Positions 1 to 5,944 of a stretch of DNA of 6,487 bases are shown here, in pieces (position 1 is the stretch's first letter; each line of letters starts with the position of its first letter). Source of the stretch: Herminiimonas sp. (GTDB lineage: Bacteria > Pseudomonadota > Gammaproteobacteria > Burkholderiales > Burkholderiaceae); contig JACMQD010000233.1 of NCBI GenBank assembly GCA_014377155.1, positions 1 to 6,487 of the forward strand. The letters run 5' to 3'. The notes below the pieces were generated by a model, which worked only from the letters and a program-made list of their open reading frames with translations, was not told the origin of the DNA and made no database searches. The translations under genes were made by a program, and so were the position numbers.

Positions 1-183
1 GACGCGATCGATGATTTTCAGGACCAACTACGTGCCCCGTGTATTTACACCGTCGAAGCTAACGTAGGTCACATCTGCGACGGCCGGATAGTGCGCGGCC
101 TCAATGGTTACACCGAACCGGCAATTGCTGACGATCTGAACGCTCTAGAGTATTCACGTTTCGCGAGAATATGCTGTTGTTAG
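1..183 (+). CDS. Possible C-terminal fragment of a truncated gene (left-edge partial)
   Basis: The +1 frame is open from the left edge to a TAG at 181-183, giving 60 residues with no visible start. The stretch around residues 18-40 (TVEANVGHICDGRIVRGLNG) loosely resembles the closing beta strands of SnoaL/NTF2-like proteins, where a 'DGKIVR' turn is common. That likeness is a recollection of the family pattern, not a search result. The frame ends in an odd CCC run just before the stop. It could be the real end of a gene, a decayed remnant or chance. Nothing downstream is linked to it. Confidence 0.3.
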   Translation, partial: DAIDDFQDQLRAPCIYTVEANVGHICDGRIVRGLNGYTEPAIADDLNALEYSRFARICCC

Positions 184-1145
184 TAAGTGGCGATGTAATG
201 GGAACTAAACCGCATCGCGACCATGTACACAGCCTTAGGCGCGGAAAACGATGCAAATTGGACAGTAACCGGCGCAGTGCTCTCATACATGCCATCCTGC
301 GCCGTGCAACACTCTTTCATTTGATCTCATAGCGTACTATTTCGTTACGCATGCGCCCGAGATACAGGATGCCGGAATCGAGCAGGGCATCGTTACAAAA
401 ATGTCCGATCTGCGCAATTAACCACAAATTTTTCCGACTTCCGCCTTCTAGCGCCCCGTGTCATAAAAACCCCGGATCAGTGACCGTCAGCGTTCCGTCC
501 CAGGCGTATTTAGACTACACCGCAATGCCGTCCGCAAGGGTGCGTTGAACTGTCTTTTCTGAAAGGTGCGGGATGAGTTTCTGCGCCGACGGCGTCACGA
601 ACGCTAGAGGAAATTGGGAGTTATGTGCCGTCATAGAAACAGCTATCAATGAATTCGTCACAATACCGAATTGTAGAATTTTAATGCGGTGTCCCGGAAA
701 TGCGGTGGAATTCAACCTTCGATGACAAAATCAAATTCCGCTTGAGCCGGTTATAAATTTTCCGTGGAGATTTGTCCATCACGCTCTAAAAGTACAAGGC
801 TGTTTCAAGGGTTTGAAAACGACAGTACATTGCATTAGCGACAGGATGACGACGCAGAGCATATCCCCAACGAATATCAATCAGGTTCGAGAGGCTCGTT
901 ATTTTGTCGCCGGTCAATTGAACATGCCTCTGAAGTCCTAGGAATGCAAAACAACGTCGCTTTTCAAGGTGGAGGTTCAACTCGGAAAGAAAGTGGCGCC
1001 TAATGCTGGCATTGCCGGGCCATATTGTTGCATATTTTATATTAAAATCTCACGTCTGCTTACAATTGAAACACCTAGCCGGTTGTCGTGGTGCAGCTTA
1101 ACGGGTTAAGGTTGAATCTCGATACAGAACAGCCGGGAGAACCTC
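184..1145. other. Gene-poor intergenic region, about 960 bases
   Basis: The region is clearly AT-richer than the operon and contains only short frames of about 65 codons or fewer on both strands. None has a recognisable motif, domain or ribosome-binding site. A 7-base inverted repeat (GGCGCAG at 271-277, CTGCGCC at 297-303) encloses a 19-base loop without a T-run. A 9-base direct repeat AATGCGGTG occurs at 683-691 and 699-707. The last 130 bases before the next gene are AT-rich and probably hold its promoter. I see no tRNA, rRNA, CRISPR array or IS end. Confidence 0.5.
1025..1066 (+). promoter_or_regulatory. AT-rich likely promoter region of the Gly-zipper gene
   Basis: A run of A and T 80-120 bases ahead of the gene contains -10-like hexamers TAAAAT (1043-1048) and TACAAT (1061-1066). 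TTG-type hexamers lie near 1025-1033, but no -35/-10 pair has good spacing. The placement is therefore approximate. Confidence 0.3.
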
Positions 1146-1826
1146 ATGGAATATCAGACAAACAATGCCGCAAGCCGTATTCATCCTCTGGCGGCAGGTG
1201 CCGCAATTTCAGTCATGCTAGTGAGCTTGGTCGGTGTCGCAGCCATAACAGGTTTAATTCCGTCGACGCACGGTACGGTTTCCCCTACGGTCACCACCAC
1301 CCCCGAGATTTCCACAGTGCCGGTAGTGAATACCGCTAAAGTTGCCTCGCTGGCGCCGATTGCGTCACCGACGCCACTGACAGCTACACGATACATGAGC
1401 GCGGATGGTCAGGTGTTTGACGCAGTGCCGAATACGAACCAGCTTACGCCAGTCAACCCGGCGCAGGCACCGACTGTAACAAAAACTCGCACGCCAAGCC
1501 CATCCGCGCATCATCACACAGTCCGTCATGTCGCCAGAAATACTTATACCCAACCCGTGCATAGCAGCCATGCACAAAATTATTATAACCAGCCGGTCCG
1601 TACGGCCGAACGACCATATTACCCACCCCAACAACAACATCCGATCCAGAACTACGTGAGCGACATGCACCCGGTCGGTACAGGCGTCGGTGCAGTAGTG
1701 GGTGGTTTGCTTGGCAATCAGGTAGGTGGCGGAAACGGCAAGAAACTGGCCACGGTCGCCGGTGCTCTTCTCGGCGGCTACACAGGCAATGAAGTTTCAC
1801 ACAATCGCAACCCGCTTGTCCCTTGA
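1146..1826 (+). CDS. Glycine-zipper 2TM domain membrane protein
   Basis: A complete 226-residue protein of unknown exact role. Residues 1-13 are polar. Residues 14-39 form one strongly hydrophobic helix (PLAAGAAISVMLVSLVG onward), read as an uncleaved membrane anchor. No lipobox cysteine is present, so it is not a SlyB-type lipoprotein. Residues 43-175 are a low-complexity linker rich in Pro, Thr, Ser, His, Gln and Tyr, with a His cluster at 122-128 and an aromatic and Gln-rich stretch at 145-170. Residues 177-216 are a glycine-zipper pair (GTGVGAVVGGLLGNQVGGG, then AGALLGGYTGNE), the family hallmark, which probably inserts into or packs on a membrane. The start is supported by GGGAGA at 1135-1140, five bases before ATG. 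The gene stands alone, more than 700 bases from the phytochrome operon. Proteins of this type are often linked with envelope integrity, but nothing here shows the function. Confidence 0.85.
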   Translation: MEYQTNNAASRIHPLAAGAAISVMLVSLVGVAAITGLIPSTHGTVSPTVTTTPEISTVPVVNTAKVASLAPIASPTPLTATRYMSADGQVFDAVPNTNQLTPVNPAQAPTVTKTRTPSPSAHHHTVRHVARNTYTQPVHSSHAQNYYNQPVRTAERPYYPPQQQHPIQNYVSDMHPVGTGVGAVVGGLLGNQVGGGNGKKLATVAGALLGGYTGNEVSHNRNPLVP

Positions 1827-2303
1827 TCCGCGAAGGGCACGAGCACGACTCTTGAGCTATGAATGTCATTCCGCGTGCCGTGGATCAGACTGCGGCTGCT
1901 TTTTGGTTTCTTCACTAGCCAGAAAGTGGTCACAGACCTAGCACCGAGCCTGAAAAATTGAATGTATAACGAAAGCGGGACAATGGTGTCCAACGGTTCC
2001 GTATCCAAAAACGGCGTTTGGAGAATCAGAACAGTGGTTCGAAGAGCGACGAAAACTCTTCCGCAATATTTCAATAGCGTCTTAGAATTTCTTGAATCGA
2101 AGTAATCGCGACAGGTGCTGCGCTCGCCGCCTGTACTCAAAAACCCCTCCTACGACGCACATCTGCTTATTCCTGCGCACGCTGCCCTGCTTGACAGTGC
2201 CTCAAATACGACGAGCATCTATACTTGATGATTCTTCAGGATTATCATGTGCGACTCTCTCAGCACGTTAACCGGACATTTCCCTTCCTTTCTGATGAGC
2301 GGG
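1827..2303. other. Intergenic region between the Gly-zipper gene and the phytochrome operon
   Basis: No gene is supported here. A minus-strand frame of 120 codons covers 1778-2140 but runs into the 3' end of the Gly-zipper gene and shows no domain. A perfect TTGACA occurs at 2191-2196, but the nearest good -10-like hexamer, TATACT at 2220-2225, is 23 bases away, too far for a normal sigma-70 promoter. The stretch at 1900-1930 (poly-T, GGTTTCTT, then AGAAAGTGG) has the look of a worn intergenic repeat. Confidence 0.5.
1877..1904 (+). terminator. Weak rho-independent terminator candidate after the Gly-zipper gene
   Basis: GCCG (1877-1880) can pair with CGGC (1893-1896), plus one G-U pair, around a loop of about 10 bases. 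Three bases later comes TTTTT (1900-1904). The location, about 50 bases after the stop, is right, but the stem is too short to be convincing. Confidence 0.2.
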
Positions 2304-2332
2304 TTGTTTGAGAATAATTAATACTTAATAAT
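2304..2332 (+). promoter_or_regulatory. Candidate sigma-70-like promoter of the bphO-bphP operon
   Basis: TTGTTT (2304-2309) is followed after 17 bases by AATAAT (2327-2332), which matches TATAAT at five of six positions. The spacer and the following bases are very AT-rich compared with the surroundings. It would give a leader of about 210 bases before the heme oxygenase ATG. No other promoter-like pair of this quality lies between the Gly-zipper gene and bphO. Confidence 0.4.
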
Positions 2333-2426
2333 ATCCAACATCCAAACACCTCTGAGCAAACCCTGTTAAAGTCCAGCTTGCCTAACCGGCGCTCGCATCA
2401 TCTTTCCTCGCACAGGGCTGTTCATC

Positions 2427-2552
2427 ATGGCGTTTCTCCTGCCCGGCTTCATAGCGTTTCTTTCGAAACGTGCGCATCTACATGAAAACGCCTCCAAGCT
2501 TAGCGGTTGCCTTCAACACAGTCGAATAGTCACTATCGCAGGTAACAACTGA
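2427..2552 (+). CDS. Possible 41-residue leader peptide overlapping the bphO start
   Basis: An ATG at 2427 opens a 41-codon frame whose TGA (2550-2552) shares its A with the ATG of the heme oxygenase (TGATG). This arrangement is typical of translational coupling. AGGG at 2414-2417 lies nine bases before the ATG and could serve as a ribosome-binding site. The product would begin MAFLLPGFIAFLSKR, a short hydrophobic stretch followed by basic residues, and has no family I recognise. The overlap with bphO is the main argument for it. A frame this short with this stop could also arise by chance in an untranslated leader. Confidence 0.3.
   Translation: MAFLLPGFIAFLSKRAHLHENASKLSGCLQHSRIVTIAGNN
2430..2470 (+). 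repeat. Direct repeat GCGTTTCT with adjoining small hairpin
   Basis: GCGTTTCT occurs at 2430-2437 and again at 2454-2461, with starts 24 bases apart. The second copy is part of a perfect inverted repeat, CGTTTC (2455-2460) and GAAACG (2465-2470), with a TTTC loop. It lies in the operon leader about 80-120 bases before bphO. It could be a regulator site or an RNA hairpin, or have no role. Confidence 0.3.
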
Positions 2553-3154
2553 TGACAGCACCGGTCACAACAGCGAGTGGCATTCTCGACAGGCTCCGGA
2601 TCGAAACAAGGTCTGACCACGATGCCATTGAACGAGTGCTCGACATCATGAAGCCCGATCTGAGCATCGCTACTTATCGTAAACAGCTCGCATTGTTCTA
2701 TGGTTTCTATCAACCGCTGGAGTCGTCGCTTGCATCGCTCGCCGACTGGTCAGAGTTCGGGCTGGACTTCGATGTGCGGTGCAAATCCGTCCTGCTTGCA
2801 GACGATCTGGACTATGTCGGGTTTGACTCACCCTGTCCGGTCCCCACCTGTACGATCCTTCCGCCATTGAATAGCATCGCTGCGGGCTTCGGTTGCCTTT
2901 ATGTACTGGAAGGTGCGACCCTCGGCGGCCAGCTGATCAGCCGACATCTCGCGGAAACGCTGGGCCTCGATGGGCTTCGAGGAGCGCGTTTCTTTAATTG
3001 CTACGGTGATCGTACCGGCATGATGTGGAAGTCGTTCCGCTGCGCGCTGGCGGAATTCGCAACGACCCCGGAAGTTAGGAACGAGGTCGTTGCGTCCGCT
3101 GCGGCGACTTTCCGCACGCTACGCTGCTGGTGCCTGACAGGAAGGAACAAATGA
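2552..3154 (+). CDS. bphO: Biliverdin-producing heme oxygenase (bacteriophytochrome-associated)
   Basis: This cytoplasmic enzyme opens heme at a meso carbon to give biliverdin, CO and iron, and so supplies the chromophore for the phytochrome encoded next. The 200-residue product has the full length normal for bacterial BphO/HemO proteins. Residues 12-27 (LDRLRIETRSDHDAIE) carry the expected proximal heme ligand, His23. The glycine-rich distal helix is YVLEGATLGGQLISRHL at 117-133, with the Gly-Gly pair at 125-126. FFNCYGDRTGMMWKSF at 147-162 is the conserved C-terminal signature. A stop lies in frame just upstream (TAA at 2543), so ATG 2552 is the first usable start. AGGT at 2540-2543 is a modest ribosome-binding site, and translation may depend partly on the small frame that ends on this ATG. 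The stop TGA overlaps the bphP ATG as ATGA, so the two genes are translationally coupled. Its three extra cysteines near the middle (77, 95, 100) have no known role. Confidence 0.95.
   Translation: MTAPVTTASGILDRLRIETRSDHDAIERVLDIMKPDLSIATYRKQLALFYGFYQPLESSLASLADWSEFGLDFDVRCKSVLLADDLDYVGFDSPCPVPTCTILPPLNSIAAGFGCLYVLEGATLGGQLISRHLAETLGLDGLRGARFFNCYGDRTGMMWKSFRCALAEFATTPEVRNEVVASAAATFRTLRCWCLTGRNK
3139..3145 (+). promoter_or_regulatory. Strong ribosome-binding site that fixes the bphP start
   Basis: AGGAAGG sits five bases before ATG 3151, inside the last codons of bphO. The longer frame would start at GTG 3130, which has no Shine-Dalgarno sequence ahead of it. ATG 3151 is therefore the better start and creates the ATGA overlap with bphO. 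Confidence 0.8.
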
Positions 3155-5499
3155 GTACCATAGAACCCGCAACGCCTGCGCTGCCGTGGGAAGGACAGTC
3201 TTACAGTGTCAAGCGTTTCGGCATTTCGATCACCAACTGCGATACTGAACCGGTACAGACGCCCGGTTGCGTCCAAGGCCACGGGGTTCTGCTTGCACTG
3301 AGACCGGGCGACCTGACCATTCTTCAGGCCAGCGAAAATACTGCTGAACTGCTCGGCCATACGCCGGCCGATTTGCTTGACCAACCCGTGCGCCAGGTAC
3401 TTGGCACGAAGAACGCCGATTTGCTTGCGGCGTTCCTAAAGCGCGAGTCAGTCGAATGTAATCCACTGTATGTGCTGACCCATCCCGGCAACGGCGACGC
3501 CGCGCCGCTCGACGTTGCGGTTCATACGCTCGACGGCGTAGTACTGCTTGAATTCGAAGCCACTGCGCGCGATCATCCGCAGGACCCGGATTATTATGGA
3601 TTCATCAAGCACAGCGTCGCGCGCCTGCAGGGTACGCTGACACTACAGGAGTTAGGCGACGCAGCAACCGACGAGTTGCGTATGCTAACTGGACTCGATC
3701 GCGTGATGATCCACAAATTTCATGACGACGGCCATGGCGAAATCGTGGCCGAAAGTCGTCGCGCCGACCTTCCCACGTGGGTTGGCCAGCACTATCCGGC
3801 GCAGGACATACCCGAGCCCGCACGCGAAGTTTTCCGGCAGATATGGATCAGGCCGTTGCGGGAGGTCGGTGCGCCTCTGGCAGAGATGGTACCTTTGGCG
3901 CATCCCGAAACTGGCCGCCCGCTATCGATGACGTACTGCGTATTGCGCGGCCCATCGGTGATGTACAGCGAATACTTGCAGAACATGGGTGTCACGGCGT
4001 GCCTGACGCTGGCGATCCGGCGTGGCGACAAGCTGTGGGGATTAATCACATGCCATCACTACGCCGGTCCGGTGAACCTGCATTATGGGGTACGCGCCAC
4101 CTGCGAACTGCTTGCCCAGATCGTTTCGCTCCAACATGAATCGGCAGAGCAGCGGGAGCATCTTGCCTATCAACTGCATCTGGAAAATGTGCATCGCCAA
4201 CTCGTGACCGAGGCGTCCAGGGAAAGTGGCCTACTGGCCTTGGTCGAGGCAACGCCGAGCCTGCTTGACGGTATGGATGCAAGCGGCGCGGCGCTGTTCC
4301 ATAATGAGTGCTGGCGATGCGTTGGATTGACACCTTCGGAGACTGCGCTCGATGCGCTGGGTGCATGGCTGAAGGCACACCCGGATTTTAAATCGCCGAC
4401 CCATCCGATCGTGGCAACCGACTCGCTGATGCGTGACTATCCTGGGGGTGCGGCGCTAGCGGAGGTTGCCAGCGGCCTCCTCGCCTTTGCCTTGACGCGT
4501 GACTGCCGCAGCATGGTGCTGTGGTTCCGGCCAGAGGTCATCCGCTCCATCGAGTGGCGCGGTGACCCGCACTACGAGGTAAAGGTGTTGGGCATACATG
4601 GCCAACGCCTGACACCACGCCGCAGCTTCGATCTCTTCACCGAGTCGGTGCGCGGATGTTCGGCACCATGGAAATCGGTCGAGATCGATGCAGCACTGCG
4701 CTTCCGTATGGTGGTCATGGAGCTGATCGTCAGCCGGGCCGAGCAACTCGCCGAGCTCAATGCCGATCTCGCCCGCAGCAACGAAGAGCTGGATGCCTTT
4801 GCCTACGTCGCCAGCCATGATTTGAAGGAGCCCCTGCGCGGCATCTACAAATATGCCCATCAGCTGGCCGAGGATGCAGCAATGATCGCACCCGAGAATC
4901 GACACCGCCTCGATGGATTGATGCGGTTGACATCGCGCATGGACAGCCTGCTCGACTCGCTGTTGCATTTTTCGAGGGTGGGTCGCATTGCGTTGCAGCC
5001 TGAAGAAATCGATCTCAACGAGGTCCTGGCCGAGGCGCTTGAAATGGTCGACGCGCGCCGCCGCGAAAAGATCGTGGAAATCACTATTCCGCGCAAGCTG
5101 CCGATGGCGCACTGCGATCGTGTCCGCATGCGGGAAGTTTTCGTGAACTTATTGTCGAACGCTTTCAAATATAACGATCGGCCATTGACAGTTGTCGAGA
5201 TCGGGTTCGTCGCACCCGTCGACCTTGGCGATCGCGAGGGGTGGCCAGCCACCTCATCCGATCAGGTCATCTACTACGTGAAAGATAATGGCATCGGCAT
5301 CCACGCGCGCCACATGGATCAGGTGTTCAAGATGTTCAAGCGGCTGCACGGCCGGGATGAATTTGGTGGCGGTACGGGTGCGGGGTTGACGATCGTAAAG
5401 CGGTTGGTCGAGCGGCAGGGCGGCATCGTGTGGATCTCCTCTCGACCTGGTCTTGGCAGTACGTTTTATTTCTCATTACCGTCATCCGTGGGATATTGA
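3151..5499 (+). CDS. bphP: Bacteriophytochrome sensor histidine kinase (PAS-GAF-PHY-HisKA-HATPase)
   Basis: A soluble red/far-red photoreceptor kinase of 782 residues, counted from ATG 3151. Order: PAS about 22-130, with the biliverdin-binding Cys30 in ITNCDTEP; GAF about 150-320; PHY about 335-515, with tongue motifs WRGDP (470-474) and PRRSF (489-493); a coiled linker about 520-550; HisKA with phospho-acceptor His556 in ASHDLKEPLR; HATPase with N-box Asn670, DNGIGI from 712 and GGTGAGL at 740-746. All kinase motifs are intact. The GAF domain keeps Asp219 (Asp207 of Cph1 and DrBphP) in PAQDIP, and His302 (His290). It has three pocket changes: His188 for Tyr176, Gln218 for Ser206 and Tyr272 for His260. 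The region aligns without gaps, so these assignments are firm. The coupled heme oxygenase and Cys30 point to biliverdin binding, but the photocycle may be unusual. Its likely partners are the receivers encoded directly downstream. Confidence 0.96.
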   Translation: MSTIEPATPALPWEGQSYSVKRFGISITNCDTEPVQTPGCVQGHGVLLALRPGDLTILQASENTAELLGHTPADLLDQPVRQVLGTKNADLLAAFLKRESVECNPLYVLTHPGNGDAAPLDVAVHTLDGVVLLEFEATARDHPQDPDYYGFIKHSVARLQGTLTLQELGDAATDELRMLTGLDRVMIHKFHDDGHGEIVAESRRADLPTWVGQHYPAQDIPEPAREVFRQIWIRPLREVGAPLAEMVPLAHPETGRPLSMTYCVLRGPSVMYSEYLQNMGVTACLTLAIRRGDKLWGLITCHHYAGPVNLHYGVRATCELLAQIVSLQHESAEQREHLAYQLHLENVHRQLVTEASRESGLLALVEATPSLLDGMDASGAALFHNECWRCVGLTPSETALDALGAWLKAHPDFKSPTHPIVATDSLMRDYPGGAALAEVASGLLAFALTRDCRSMVLWFRPEVIRSIEWRGDPHYEVKVLGIHGQRLTPRRSFDLFTESVRGCSAPWKSVEIDAALRFRMVVMELIVSRAEQLAELNADLARSNEELDAFAYVASHDLKEPLRGIYKYAHQLAEDAAMIAPENRHRLDGLMRLTSRMDSLLDSLLHFSRVGRIALQPEEIDLNEVLAEALEMVDARRREKIVEITIPRKLPMAHCDRVRMREVFVNLLSNAFKYNDRPLTVVEIGFVAPVDLGDREGWPATSSDQVIYYVKDNGIGIHARHMDQVFKMFKRLHGRDEFGGGTGAGLTIVKRLVERQGGIVWISSRPGLGSTFYFSLPSSVGY

Positions 5500-5500
5500 G

Positions 5501-5944
5501 ATGCTTCCTCTGGCCGGTATCCCGATGTGCCTTCTGGTCGAGGATTCCAACGAAGATGCCGACACTTTCGACGAAGCCTTGCGTCAGTCCGGCATAAGTA
5601 CCGAGCTGCATCGCGTTTGCTCCGGTGATGCATGCATGGCGTTACTGTGCCAGCCCGGAGCGCGCCGTCCCGCGTTGATCGTGATGGATCTTAATACGCA
5701 AGGGCTGGATGGACGCGAGGCGTTGCGCATGATTAAAAGCGACGCTACGCTGATGTCCATCCCGGTCGTCATCCTCAGCACATCCGCCAATCCGCGGGAT
5801 GTGGATTTTTGTTATACCTCCGGCGCCAATGCTTACCATGTCAAGCCGATGCGCTATCCCGATCATGTGCGTGCCATGATCGATCTGCTCGATTACTGGC
5901 TTACGCGGGTTTCACTGCCAGGCAACGACAGACAAAAGCCATGA
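5501..5944 (+). CDS. Single-domain response regulator, Rcp1-like (phytochrome partner)
   Basis: A 147-residue stand-alone receiver with no DNA-binding or enzymatic output. Acidic pocket residues are Glu14 and Asp15 (LLVEDSNED), the phospho-acceptor is Asp63 (VMDLNTQGLDGRE), the switch Thr is Thr94 (ILSTSAN) and the conserved Lys is Lys115 (VKPM). The DLN-x-x-x-x-DGRE motif and the C-terminal LLDYWL helix match the Rcp1 family, whose founder is phosphorylated by the phytochrome Cph1. ATG 5501 is one base after the bphP stop, with GGGA at 5490-5493 ahead of it. Two alternatives are less likely: an upstream in-frame ATG at 5453 lies inside bphP, and ATG 5525 has no good ribosome-binding site. 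The stop overlaps the next gene as ATGA. By inference it receives phosphate from BphP His556 and works through protein contacts or as a phosphate shuttle. Confidence 0.92.
   Translation: MLPLAGIPMCLLVEDSNEDADTFDEALRQSGISTELHRVCSGDACMALLCQPGARRPALIVMDLNTQGLDGREALRMIKSDATLMSIPVVILSTSANPRDVDFCYTSGANAYHVKPMRYPDHVRAMIDLLDYWLTRVSLPGNDRQKP

Noticed and set aside
271..303. Seven-base inverted repeat GGCGCAG/CTGCGCC as a terminator
   Set aside because: The loop is 19 bases and no T-run follows.
351..548. Plus-strand frame of 65 codons
   Set aside because: It has no ribosome-binding site, an unnatural composition rich in Arg, Ser and Pro, and no motif.
1820..1837. CCCTT/AAGGG hairpin at the end of the Gly-zipper gene
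   Set aside because: The stem has only five pairs, includes the stop codon region, and has no T-run.
1778..2140. Minus-strand frame of 120 codons
   Set aside because: It overlaps the end of the Gly-zipper gene, shows no domain or motif, and has no support from context.
2191..2225. Perfect TTGACA with TATACT as a promoter
   Set aside because: The 23-base spacer is too long for sigma-70; the 2304-2332 pair is better spaced.
3130..3150. GTG start for bphP, giving seven more residues
   Set aside because: There is no Shine-Dalgarno sequence before GTG 3130, while AGGAAGG sits ideally before ATG 3151.
4456..5112. Minus-strand frame of 218 codons inside bphP
   Set aside because: It is antisense to the PHY and HisKA coding sequence and reflects GC-rich codon bias; its protein has no recognisable family.
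5453..5500. Upstream ATG for the response regulator
   Set aside because: It would lie 47 bases inside bphP, and the added residues do not resemble a receiver N-terminus; ATG 5501 fits the family and the operon spacing.
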